From QHXQ01 sp036389375 (GTDB lineage Bacteria > Acidobacteriota > Blastocatellia > Pyrinomonadales > Pyrinomonadaceae): DNA of 28,818 nucleotides. The notes beneath the pieces are model-generated. The model saw nothing but the letters and a program-made list of their open reading frames with translations, was not told the DNA's origin and searched no databases. This document shows positions 7,701-14,576 of the stretch, piece by piece (positions within the stretch are counted from its first letter, which is position 1; each line of letters starts with the position of its first letter). A program made the position numbers and the translations under genes. The DNA is taken from NCBI GenBank assembly GCA_036389375.1, contig DASVQA010000116.1:1-28818 (forward strand). The letters run 5' to 3'.

Positions 7701-8767
7701 CGGCCGGTTGGGCGCTCGCTTACACGAACGGGACGGGCGCGACCACGTCCATCGCGGCCGTTATCCCGAACAACACGATCATCCCCGCGCACAGCCATTA
7801 CCTCTTGGCCAACGAGGAGGGCGGTTCGACTGTCGCGCCGAGCAAACTTGGTGTGCGGCGCATCAGCCCGTCCGGCGTCACCCCGGCGAGCGGCGGCTAC
7901 ACTTTGACCAACTACACGCCGAGCAATCAGTCCTACCGGACGGCTGTGGGTGGCGGCACGATTGACATTCCCGATGACGGCGCAATCGCACTATTCGAGA
8001 CTGCTAACGCCGCGAACTTCTCGACGCTCACGCGGCTCGACGCCGTGAGCCTCAACACAGCCGCCAACGCGACGGGCACTCTCTTCCGCGAAGGGACGAG
8101 CCTCCCGTCGCCGGGCGCAAACGACGGGCAGTATGCCTTCGTGCGCAAGCTCGCGAGCGGCGTGCCGCAGGACACGGACAATAACGCGCAGGACTTCGTC
8201 TTCGTCTCGACCAACGCCGGCAATTACGGCGGCGTGCAATCGCAACTCGGTGCGCCGGGGCCGGAAGCTACGTTTAGCCCCATCCAGCGCAACGCCACGA
8301 TCAAAGCCAGCCTGATCGAGCCGAACCAGCCGTCCACCGGCGGGCAGAATCGCGTCCGCGATAGTCAGGCGGTCACGAACGGCGCGCAGGGCACGCTCTC
8401 AATCCGTCGCCGGTTCACGAATCTGACCGGCACAACGGTGACGCGCTTGCGCTTCCGCATCGTGGACATCACGACGCTCAACAGTCCGGGCTACACGCCC
8501 GGCGGCCCGCAGTCCGACATACGCGCCATAGACGGCTCGAATTTCAATGTCACGACGAGTCTGGGCCCGCTGACCGTGCTTGCCACGACCGTCGAGCAGC
8601 CGTTCCCGCTCTCGCAGCCGAACGGCGGCGGCTTGAACTCAAGCCTGACGGTCGCCATCCCCGGCGGCGCGCTCTCGCAGAACGGCACGATTGACCTGCA
8701 CTTCCTGCTCGGCGTGCAACAGGGCGGCAGTTTCCGCTTCTTCATCAACGTGGAGGCGCTGCCTTAA
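4760..8767 (+). CDS. Large secreted nuclease-type protein: LTD - Calx-beta - OB-like - endonuclease/exonuclease/phosphatase - LTD
   Basis: This 1335-residue protein starts at GTG 4760, with AAGAAAGGA eight bases upstream. A signal peptide occupies about residues 15-40. The domains in order are: a lamin-tail-like domain (INEFHYDN..., about 60-215), a Calx-beta domain (about 231-344), an OB-like region typical of YhcR/ExeM-type nucleases (about 347-600), and an endonuclease/exonuclease/phosphatase fold (about 620-930). The last carries GLIEI, GDLNAFDFND (about 812-825), DHILV (about 880) and LADHDA (about 919). A second lamin-tail domain (ISEFRF..., from about 937, with EYIELYN) and a beta-rich C-terminal domain to 1335 follow. 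The catalytic Glu, Asp-x-Asn and final Asp-His appear intact. This suggests extracellular DNA hydrolysis, for example nutrient or matrix DNA turnover. It has its own promoter and is probably unrelated to the upstream peptide cassette. Confidence 0.85.
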   Translation: MLTSPHNHGRANSTRRQFSALVITLCLLLQQSLLATAGAQVPAKIGATTPKPLFANPTTTVFINEFHYDNTGTDANEFVEVAAPAGTNLANYSIVLYNGNGGASYDTDALTGTATNQSGGYGFAAITYATDGIQNGAPDGIALVNTATNTLVQFLCYEGTFTATNGIANGVACTDVGVSETNSALGASLQLQGTGTTYGNFTWAATNTTNANTKGAVNTGQTFTGGSGGGQPSLSISDVTHDEGNSGTTTFTFTVSLSAPAPAPVTFDIATQDNTATVANNDYVARSLTGQTIATSGQTYTFDVTVNGDTTSEPTESFFVNVTNVTGATVTDGQGVGTITNDDVTLTPIYVIQGSAFTSPVVGTSVTTTGIVTGRKTNGFFMQDPNGDGNTSTSDAVFVFTSTAPSTVAVGDSVRVTGTVTEFKSASDTEPVNPPPGDQKTLTEINSPTITVLAAAVPTPTPLPDSIFDASATSRGAELEKYESMLVSVSSLTVSEPTNDFGEFWGVVTGVPRPFREPGIERGDPIPPADQGPFVGTAPPNVPIFDGNFERIQVDSDDAINSAGTRRTQVTLSTGAIVTNITGPLDYAFDNYRIVLDGNATPGVTPGVAAAIAAPTRTNQEFTIASANFENFGTNNPNFTARLNKASLAIRTVMHTPDILGLIEILDLTTMQQVAAKVNADANDPGVNYVAYMGTTNGTQNIGYLVNSARVTVIGTPEQYHPATTFTFGGTTSVLHDRPSYILTADVPQVGTATPLRVTVILNHTKSLIGVDSQAPFGDGTVTEGARNREKRRLQAEDIADLIQQRINENLVVMGDLNAFDFNDGLTDVVGTLKGTPAPADQVVEPSTDRWSYQLTNSMLLLPVDQRYSLLFEGNAQALDHILVNTKMFARENRFAYAHYDADFPDAFANDGTRPERLADHDAAVAFFSQVAPPSPLVISEFRFRGPTFSPQQGIDGSLDEYIELYNTSNAPLTINANDGSAGWALAYTNGTGATTSIAAVIPNNTIIPAHSHYLLANEEGGSTVAPSKLGVRRISPSGVTPASGGYTLTNYTPSNQSYRTAVGGGTIDIPDDGAIALFETANAANFSTLTRLDAVSLNTAANATGTLFREGTSLPSPGANDGQYAFVRKLASGVPQDTDNNAQDFVFVSTNAGNYGGVQSQLGAPGPEATFSPIQRNATIKASLIEPNQPSTGGQNRVRDSQAVTNGAQGTLSIRRRFTNLTGTTVTRLRFRIVDITTLNSPGYTPGGPQSDIRAIDGSNFNVTTSLGPLTVLATTVEQPFPLSQPNGGGLNSSLTVAIPGGALSQNGTIDLHFLLGVQQGGSFRFFINVEALP

Positions 8768-8803
8768 AGGCGAGACTGCAACAACGGGCGCAAGCCTGAA
8801 ATA

Positions 8804-8861
8804 AACACGAAAGCCTGCGGCGTGAACTGTTCAGCAGATTCACGCCGCAGGCTTTTGTGTT
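8804..8861. terminator. Strong hairpin terminator, probably bidirectional
   Basis: A perfect 16-base stem (AAGCCTGCGGCGTGAA at 8811-8826, complement at 8839-8854) has a 12-base loop. It extends to about 23 pairs through A/T-rich flanks, with one G-U pair when read as + strand RNA. It lies between two convergent genes and should end both the large nuclease transcript and the minus-strand B2/VWA transcript. Confidence 0.85.
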
Positions 8862-8896
8862 ACCGCGCGTCTGCGCGGCTCGCTCCGACTATTTCT

Positions 8897-9349
8897 TCAA
8901 GGGTAAGCGTAAGTCACAAGGTAGTCGGGTTGTTCGGTTTCGAACACGGGGTGGCCGTCGCGCTCCAACCACGCGTGCCCGGCGAGCAGGTCGCGGCCGC
9001 CAGTCTTACGCACACCGAAGACGATGCGCGTCTCAACGCCGCCGAGCGCGAGATAGCGTTGCAGGACGGGCGCGCGCTTCCAGCAGGTGGGCGTAAAAAC
9101 GAGTAGGTTGAGACCGAGGAGCAGGTCGAGCAGTTGCGCCACGCGCTCGGCCCCGATGGCGCGCCCGGCAGCTACGGCGCGGCGCTTCGTTGCGACGAGC
9201 CGCAGCACACGCGGCAGCGGCAGCAGCTTAATCAGCAGCGACAAAACCAGCACCCAGCCGGCCATGCGCGCCATCAGCCACACCTCCGCCGGTCTGCGCC
9301 GCGCAAACCTGCCGGCTCGCCCCAACAATTCAAACGCGCCGCTCAGCAT
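8897..9349 (-). CDS. Lasso-peptide biosynthesis B2-type protein (transglutaminase-like cysteine protease)
   Basis: This 150-residue protein has an N-terminal helical, partly hydrophobic half (about residues 28-50 and 70-85). The transglutaminase-like core seen in lasso B2 leader peptidases follows: Cys89 in TCWKRAPVLQRYL, then 'RIVFGV', GHAW with His125, and Asp131 in ERDG. Those Cys, His and Asp residues fit the expected catalytic triad. B2 proteins cleave the leader from a lasso precursor delivered by a PqqD-like B1 protein. No B1 or lasso cyclase adjoins it here; the nearest PqqD-like protein ends at 4601 on the other strand. It lies 86 bases downstream of the VWA gene on the same strand and may be co-transcribed with it. 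It could work in trans on the candidate peptide at 1925-2113. Confidence 0.8.
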   Translation of the reverse strand: MLSGAFELLGRAGRFARRRPAEVWLMARMAGWVLVLSLLIKLLPLPRVLRLVATKRRAVAAGRAIGAERVAQLLDLLLGLNLLVFTPTCWKRAPVLQRYLALGGVETRIVFGVRKTGGRDLLAGHAWLERDGHPVFETEQPDYLVTYAYP

Positions 9350-9435
9350 GCTTATCCGTCAGCCTCTTAACGCGCATAGCAGCGCACCCGGTTTGCGAGT
9401 TGATAATAGTTCAGGCAGGAGAGAAGCGCGTGCGC

Positions 9436-10380
9436 TCAACCTTTGGGGGCGCGATAGCCGCGCCGCGTGCGCGGCTGTGCATCGGCGCGCGCCAGTTTGA
9501 TCTCGATAGTGCGCCAGCGCCCGTCGCGTGCGCGATTCGTCGGGCGATAGCTGACGGTGTACTGATTGCTCAGTTCTTCCACCACGGCCGCGAAAGCTTC
9601 GCGTAGCTCCTGCCCGCCGGGCGTCGCAAGGTAACGTCCGCCGCTGCGGGCCGCGAAAGCGTTGAGCGCGGCCGAGCCGCCCATAGACTCGGGTCTGCGC
9701 GCGTTGCGGTCGGATAGATCGACCGTGTAGATGGTGGCGTTCGCCGTGAGCGCGGCGTTGAGCGCCTTCTCGGTCGAGGCCGCGCTGTGCGTGTCCGCGC
9801 CGTCAGAGAGGACGACGATGGCCCGGCGCTTCTCAGGACGCGCCGCGAGGTCGTGCGCCGCCTGCACGACGGCGTCGTTCAAGACGGTCAAGCCTTCGGC
9901 GTTCAAGCGGAAGACCATCGGCGCAAGGTCGCGCGTGTAACCAAAGTCCTGCACCTGTTTGACGTTCGAGTGAAAACTGTAGACGGCCACGTTATCATCT
10001 TCGCGCAGCCCGTCGAGAAAGCGGATGGCGGCCGAGCGCGCCAGCGAGATGCGCCCCTCCATGCTGCCCGATACGTCGAGCAGCAGCGCCGCCGCAAAGG
10101 GCGTCTCTTCCTCGCCGAAACCTGCGATTGCCTGCTCCCGTCCGTCCTCAAAGACCTTAAAATCCGCCTGCTTCAAGCCATGCACATACGCGCCGCGCTT
10201 ATCCGTCACGGTCACGTTCAGGACGACGAGATCGCTATTGACGCGCACCACCTCCTCGTCCTGTTGCGCGCGTGCGCGCGGCGCTGCGGGCGACAGGACG
10301 ACGAGCGACAGGCAGAGCAGAGTTAGCGGCCAAGCGCGGCGGCGCGAGCGGGCAGAGAAGCGTGTGGGGCTAAGCGACAC
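9436..10380 (-). CDS. VWFA-related Acidobacterial-type secreted protein
   Basis: This 314-residue protein has a signal peptide (about 1-38, ending ARA-QQ). It then has the 'VRVNSDLVVLNVTVTDKRGAY' strand and 'LKQADFKVFEDG' segment typical of the VWFA-related domain family (TIGR03436) abundant in Acidobacteriota. The metal-ion-dependent adhesion site is present: D102-x-S-x-S106 (DVSGS), Thr165 and Asp193 in LSDGAD. The product is probably exported and binds ligands or protein partners; no enzyme activity is implied. The start is GTG at 10380, with no strong ribosome binding site. The coiled-coil protein gene ends 18 bases upstream, so the two probably form one operon. Confidence 0.85.
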   Translation of the reverse strand: MSLSPTRFSARSRRRAWPLTLLCLSLVVLSPAAPRARAQQDEEVVRVNSDLVVLNVTVTDKRGAYVHGLKQADFKVFEDGREQAIAGFGEEETPFAAALLLDVSGSMEGRISLARSAAIRFLDGLREDDNVAVYSFHSNVKQVQDFGYTRDLAPMVFRLNAEGLTVLNDAVVQAAHDLAARPEKRRAIVVLSDGADTHSAASTEKALNAALTANATIYTVDLSDRNARRPESMGGSAALNAFAARSGGRYLATPGGQELREAFAAVVEELSNQYTVSYRPTNRARDGRWRTIEIKLARADAQPRTRRGYRAPKG

Positions 10381-10398
10381 TGGATTGCTGCGTAGCTA

Positions 10399-10935
10399 CT
10401 ACTGCACAAAATTACGAGCCAAGCGAACGAGTTCGATCAGTTCGTTCGTCTGCGCGATGATGCTGGCGGAGATGACCTGCCGGGGCGTCTTCTCGATAGA
10501 CTTGCGCAGTTCTTCGGTCAGTTCGGTCATGCGCGCGAGCGTCGTCGCCAAATCTTTCGGCGGGTCTTTCAACGGCTCCTCGTCGTCCGAGCCGCCGGAT
10601 TCGCTGCGGAGTTGGCGCGCGAGTTTCTCCACGCGCCCTAGTTTCTTCAGGTCGGGCTGGCCGAGCGTCTGCTGCTGCTTGAAGGTGTCGCGCAACTCGG
10701 TCGTCAACTGTGCGCTCTCCTTCGCCCGCTCAAGATTCTGCTTGTGTGTGTTCTCGGCCCGCTTGATCTCCATCTCGCGCAGCATCTCCTGACGCGGCTC
10801 CTGCGCCGGGTCGCGCGTGTCGTCGTGCCGGCCGAGCGATCTCTCAGCGGGCGGCACTTGCGGGACGGTCTGCGCCGTGATGGGAATTATGAGCGCGCCG
10901 AAGAGCAGGCATGACAGAAGGCAGTAACGAAACAT
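10399..10935 (-). CDS. Secreted coiled-coil protein of unknown function
   Basis: This 178-residue protein has a clear signal peptide (about 1-21). The rest is charged and helical, with heptad-like Lys/Glu/Leu spacing over about residues 45-175, interrupted by an acidic GGSDDEEP turn near 114. I do not recognise a named family. Its close spacing to the VWFA protein suggests a periplasmic partner or a regulator of that protein; this is inference. There are no Cys residues beyond the signal peptide and no visible enzyme motif. Confidence 0.68.
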   Translation of the reverse strand: MFRYCLLSCLLFGALIIPITAQTVPQVPPAERSLGRHDDTRDPAQEPRQEMLREMEIKRAENTHKQNLERAKESAQLTTELRDTFKQQQTLGQPDLKKLGRVEKLARQLRSESGGSDDEEPLKDPPKDLATTLARMTELTEELRKSIEKTPRQVISASIIAQTNELIELVRLARNFVQ

Positions 10936-11201
10936 CAGAATGGCTACCGTTATGAACCGCGAGAATAAAGGGCCGACCCGCTCAACAGGCTGTGTTCAGG
11001 CATGTATACAACACAAGCGCCGGCTTCGCTGCCACTGTGACGAGAGGCCGGCGCGCGCAGGTTGTCCGCGCTTGAACGGAAAAGACGCAACGATAAGACA
11101 GTCGCAATGAAATAAGCAATAAGCCCGCGGCGCTTCAAGTTCTACCGCAGCCTCTGTCGTCGCGCCGACTCGTCAGGCTTTACTTGAGCGCAAGCGCCCT
11201 G

Positions 11202-11828
11202 CTAGTGGATCGAGATGGGCGTGTCGGGCGTGTTGAGAAATTCATCCCGCTTGCCCTTACGCTCCGGCGGCACGACGATCACCTTCGCCCCTTGCGGCGG
11301 CCCTTCAAGCGGTCGCCGTTCACCGACCTGCGACCTGAACGCGACCTCAGTGTTGCGCGCCCCGCACAGCAGGCGCACAAGCCGCGTCGCGCTCCACTGG
11401 CGCGCCGGGACGCTCAACGAATAGCGCCCCTCCTGCCCCGGCTCCAAACTGGCCGGCTCAAGCTTAACCTGTTGCAACTTTACACTTTCGCCCACACGCG
11501 GAATCAACTGAAGCTCGACGCTCAAGTCGTCAATCCGCGCGTTCGAGATGTTGCGCACGACGCCGCCGACCACAGCCTCTCCGCCCTGAAGCCGCGCCTC
11601 GTTCTCAAATATCTGGGCCTCGATGGGCGCGCTCTTTTTGGCCGCCTCGGCCGCCTGCTGCGCACCCAGCGCACGCTGTTTCTGCCTGTGCTGCAAGCCG
11701 AAATAACCGGCGAGCAGCGCGCCCGTCACCGCCAGCGCACAGACGACCGCGCCGACCTTGATCAAAGGCGACTGGCGCGGCTCGTCGGCCACTAGATGGA
11801 GTTCGTTTGCTGGCTCGTCTGCTCGCAC
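11202..11828 (-). CDS. Membrane-anchored protein with a beta-sandwich-like (FxLYD/DUF3426-like) domain
   Basis: This 208-residue protein has a short cytoplasmic N-terminus, one transmembrane segment (about residues 22-44) and a short helical stalk. An extracytoplasmic domain at about 70-150 contains GGEAVVGGVVRNISNARIDD and LEPGQEGRYSLSVP. That pattern, in which a strand with N-x-S/G is followed by a P-G-x-x-x-x-F/Y turn, resembles proteins that sense or modulate envelope state (FxLYD/DUF3426 families). This is a weak family call. The C-terminus is Lys/Pro-rich. The start is GTG at 11828; no ATG alternative was seen and the ribosome binding site is distant, so the exact start is uncertain. 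Confidence 0.6.
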   Translation of the reverse strand: MRADEPANELHLVADEPRQSPLIKVGAVVCALAVTGALLAGYFGLQHRQKQRALGAQQAAEAAKKSAPIEAQIFENEARLQGGEAVVGGVVRNISNARIDDLSVELQLIPRVGESVKLQQVKLEPASLEPGQEGRYSLSVPARQWSATRLVRLLCGARNTEVAFRSQVGERRPLEGPPQGAKVIVVPPERKGKRDEFLNTPDTPISIH

Positions 11829-11933
11829 TGTGGTCTTTAGCGTCGCTCCTGAAATTCCATTCAGCCGATACGTTAGCCGTCCGCCGGTAAGTCGTTAACA
11901 GGGCAGAGGCTTATCTCTTTGCCGTCCTGCTCG

Positions 11934-12584
11934 TTAAGGCTGTGGCGCGCGACCCGTCGGCGGTGCGCCCGTAATCTTTTCGATAAGGGCGATTAAGTAT
12001 TCCTGCTCGGCCGTGCCGTTGCTGCGCAGGCTGACCCACTCGGCCCCGGCCGCGCCGTCGCTACGCCCTTCGATGCGTGCATTGACGGAGACGTTGGTGT
12101 TCACCCCGTCAACCGGCTGTACCTCGACGATCAACGTGTAGCGTCCTTGCGACCACCCTTGCGTCGTGTCGGTCGGCACGTCGGCATAGCGGTTCAGTTC
12201 CGTCACGGCGACGACGCTGCCTTTAACGAACCTGTAAGGCTGGCTGATAAGGATGCCCTCGTCCAGCCGTGAGACGGTGGTGTCCACGATCAGCTTGCGC
12301 TCGCGCATCAAGTCCTGCACGGCGTTCATGACGGCGTCGCGGCGCGCAGAGAAGTGGTAGGGATTGGGTAGCGGCGGGGGCGTGGGCGTGCGCCCTTTGC
12401 CGAAGTCTATGCCGCGCCCAGTGCCTGTGCTCTGATTGCGGCCATTATTGCCGGGCATGCGATCACTGCCGGTATCGCGTATGCGGCCCGTCTGATTATC
12501 AACGCCTTTGCCCTGATTATCCTGCGCTTGCGCGCTCGCAGCCGCTAAGGTGCAGAGGAGCAGAAGAGATAAAAACAGTTTCAT
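11934..12584 (-). CDS. Secreted protein of unknown function (lipoprotein-like or periplasmic)
   Basis: I place the start at ATG 12584, not further upstream, because it begins a clean signal peptide (MKLFLSLLLLCTLAAASA) and is preceded by AAGGGAGGG about 10 bases away. The 216-residue product has a Gly/Asn/Arg-rich low-complexity segment (about residues 22-75), a Pro-rich turn, and then a compact alpha/beta domain (about 80-200). The domain contains 'RDAVMNAVQDLMRERKLIVDTTVSRLDEGILIS' followed by strands. This layout resembles small outer-membrane or lipoprotein domains that appear in Acidobacteriota. I do not recognise a named family. Confidence 0.62.
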   Translation of the reverse strand: MKLFLSLLLLCTLAAASAQAQDNQGKGVDNQTGRIRDTGSDRMPGNNGRNQSTGTGRGIDFGKGRTPTPPPLPNPYHFSARRDAVMNAVQDLMRERKLIVDTTVSRLDEGILISQPYRFVKGSVVAVTELNRYADVPTDTTQGWSQGRYTLIVEVQPVDGVNTNVSVNARIEGRSDGAAGAEWVSLRSNGTAEQEYLIALIEKITGAPPTGRAPQP

Positions 12585-12740
12585 CGTGGGCCAACCCTCC
12601 CTTGAGCTAAGCGTCCCGCCGGGCAAACGCTGAAACATGATCGCGTGGGGAGACGCGCCTGAGCATAAAGCAAGCCCCTGATGAATTCAAGAGTGGGCAC
12701 GAAGCAGGGGCATAGCACGCCGCAGCGGCGCGCACTTAGC

Positions 12741-13817
12741 TCAACGGTTGCTGTTGTCCACGAGGGCTTGCGCGTCGCGCTGTCGTTCCCAGTCGCGGAG
12801 CGCCTGTACGCCGCGTTGAAAATCGGCGTCGCTGTTGTAGAAGTTGTGCGCGCCGTCGTCGCGCGTAGGTTCGCGGACGTAGTAGATGAAATCCGTCTGC
12901 GCAGGCGTAAGCGCGGCCGACAGCGAGCGGGCATGGGGCGAAGCGATGGGGCCCGGCGGGAGACCGGCGAGTTTGCGCGTGTTGTAAGGCGACGCACGAT
13001 CCAGATCGCTTTGATAGACCTTGCCGTCGTTGCGCCACTTGCCGGCCAGTTTCGAGGCGTAAATGATGGTTGAATCAATGCCGAGCGGGATGCCGCGCCG
13101 GAGGCGATTGTAGATGACCGAAGCGATCACGGGGCGTTCCTCTTTGAGCTTCGCCTCCGTCTCGACGAGCGAGGCGATGGTGACGATCTCGCGCACGCTC
13201 TTGCCCTGTGCGCGCGCGGCTTCGGCCATTTCGCCCTCCCAGACCTGCCGGAAACGCTGCACCATCGCGGCGATCATCTGGCGCGGCGTGGTGTTGGGCG
13301 GGAAACTGTACGTGTCCGGGTAGAGATAACCTTCGAGATTGCGCGCCGCCGGGTCTAGATCGTTGATCGCACTGGTCTCGTCCATGAGCGCGAGGGCTTC
13401 ATTTGCGTCAGCGAGGTGCAATTCGGGCAGGCGTGCCATCGCATTGGCGATGTCCCAGCGCGTCCAGCCTTCGATGATGGTGAAACGCGCGAGGCGCTGC
13501 TGACCCTCTTCCAGCTTGCGCAGGACGGTGAAGGGTGAAACCGGCGACGCGAAGCGATATTCACCCGCCTTCAGACGCGGCGCAGCCCCCGTCACCTTCA
13601 CATAAAGGCGTAGCGGCCACGCACGTCTGATAACGCCGGCCTGTTGCAAGCGCGCCAGAATCTCATCGGTTGATGCGCCGCGCGGAATTTCCACGTATTC
13701 GTTCGCGTGGGCGTGTTGGACGGGCGCGCCCAATTCGCGGCGCAGCCAGAGGGCAAATGCGCCGCCCGCGAGCGTGAGCAAGATGATGAAGAGAAGCAGG
13801 ACTCGGATGATTTTCAT
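12741..13817 (-). CDS. mltG: Endolytic murein transglycosylase MltG (YceG-like)
   Basis: The product is a 358-residue protein. I chose ATG at 13817, which opens a signal anchor (KIIRVLLLFIILLTLAGG), over an upstream TTG with no clear ribosome binding site. A LysM-like domain (about residues 40-95) precedes the YceG catalytic domain. This has IEGWTRWDIA, the catalytic Glu219 in IASLVETEA, and the YNRLRRGIPLGIDSTIIYA and YNTRKLAGLPPGPIASP signatures. MltG cleaves nascent glycan strands near the inner membrane and helps set their length. The next gene is ruvX, which often adjoins mltG. Confidence 0.93.
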   Translation of the reverse strand: MKIIRVLLLFIILLTLAGGAFALWLRRELGAPVQHAHANEYVEIPRGASTDEILARLQQAGVIRRAWPLRLYVKVTGAAPRLKAGEYRFASPVSPFTVLRKLEEGQQRLARFTIIEGWTRWDIANAMARLPELHLADANEALALMDETSAINDLDPAARNLEGYLYPDTYSFPPNTTPRQMIAAMVQRFRQVWEGEMAEAARAQGKSVREIVTIASLVETEAKLKEERPVIASVIYNRLRRGIPLGIDSTIIYASKLAGKWRNDGKVYQSDLDRASPYNTRKLAGLPPGPIASPHARSLSAALTPAQTDFIYYVREPTRDDGAHNFYNSDADFQRGVQALRDWERQRDAQALVDNSNR

Positions 13818-13870
13818 TAAACAGTGTGCGTGCAACTTATGTCAGCCGGTTGCCGCGCAAGCTTTGCCAT

Positions 13871-14344
13871 TCAGCTTTCGGTCTGCGCCAGATAGTCGCG
13901 CAGGATGAGCGCGGCGGCTGTGCTGTCCACCTGCGCTTTGACGGCCGCCGACCCGCGCACCCTACCCGCCCGCAACTCTGCCTCGGCAGCGCGCGAAGTC
14001 AGCCGTTCGTCCTGTAAGAAAACTGGGACGCCAAGCGAAAGCTCAAGGTTGCGTGCAAGCCTGCGTGCCTCCGTCGCCGCGTCGCCGGCCGTGCCGTCCA
14101 ACCGCAGCGGCAAACCCATCACCACCCCACGCGCGTCAAACTGTGCGCGCAGGGCCACGATTTCGCGCACCAGCTTTTTCCAGTTGCTCCGTTCGAGCGC
14201 AGGGAGCGGGCGCACCGTCAGCCTTAACTCGTCTGACACCGCGACGCCCACGCGCCGCGCACCCAGATCGAGCGCCAGCAGGCGACCCGGCTGTGACGAC
14301 AGCGCAACAGCTTCGACTTCTAACTTGCTATCTGTGTTTGACAA
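13871..14344 (-). CDS. ruvX: Putative pre-16S rRNA nuclease / Holliday junction resolvase-like RuvX (YqgF)
   Basis: The family normally starts a few residues before the first strand. The nearest canonical start is TTG at 14344, which gives about 157 residues, close to the usual size; open sequence extends further upstream but looks non-coding. Motifs include LALDLGARRVGVAVSDE (RNase H-like strand 1 with its Asp), 'GLPLRLDG' and 'DERLTSRAAE', and VDSTAAALIL near the end. YqgF proteins trim pre-16S rRNA and belong to the RNase H-like fold. It shares the strand and an approximately 50-base gap with mltG. No ATG start exists, so the exact N-terminus is uncertain. Confidence 0.88.
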   Translation of the reverse strand: MSNTDSKLEVEAVALSSQPGRLLALDLGARRVGVAVSDELRLTVRPLPALERSNWKKLVREIVALRAQFDARGVVMGLPLRLDGTAGDAATEARRLARNLELSLGVPVFLQDERLTSRAAEAELRAGRVRGSAAVKAQVDSTAAALILRDYLAQTES

Positions 14345-14421
14345 GATGTCTAGCGCGCAAGCATCTGGCTGGCTGCGAGTATAACGCAGCCCAAAGCGTC
14401 TGCGCCAAGACGGGCGCTTTC

Positions 14422-14450
14422 TTGCGGCGCACAACGCGCTACTGTATCAT
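14422..14450 (+). promoter_or_regulatory. Candidate promoter for the S41 protease-like gene
   Basis: TTGCGG at 14422-14427 and TATCAT at 14445-14450 are separated by 17 bases. It lies between the divergent ruvX start (14344) and the S41 gene (14577). Read by eye only, with no support beyond spacing and position. Confidence 0.38.
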
Positions 14451-14487
14451 CGCGCTTAGCGGCCAGACAGACGCGCCTTTGGGCGCA

Positions 14488-14555
14488 GCTTAAACTGAGT
14501 CCGCGCCACGCTTAAACTGCAAGCCGTGCGCTGCCAAGCGCAGCGGCTTGAACTG
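14488..14555 (+). repeat. Three direct repeats GCTTRAACTG in the leader of the S41 gene
   Basis: GCTTAAACTG occurs at 14488-14497 and 14510-14519, and GCTTGAACTG at 14546-14555. The first two are 22 bases apart, about two helical turns. They sit downstream of the candidate promoter and upstream of the ribosome binding site, so an operator is possible. A partial hairpin (14521-14549: AAGCCG/CGGCTT plus GCGCT/AGCGC) overlaps the third copy. Confidence 0.5.
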
Positions 14556-14576
14556 AACCGAGACCAGGAGTTTTTC

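Noticed and set aside
5963..7798. Long open frame on the minus strand inside the large nuclease gene
   Set aside because: It is the antisense shadow of a GC-rich gene, with Arg/Val-rich composition and no family resemblance; the sense frame has clear nuclease domains.
12640..12740. GCCCCTG/CAGGGGC pair as a terminator after mltG
   Set aside because: Stem is 7 pairs with a loop of 24 bases and no strong U run; too weak to list.
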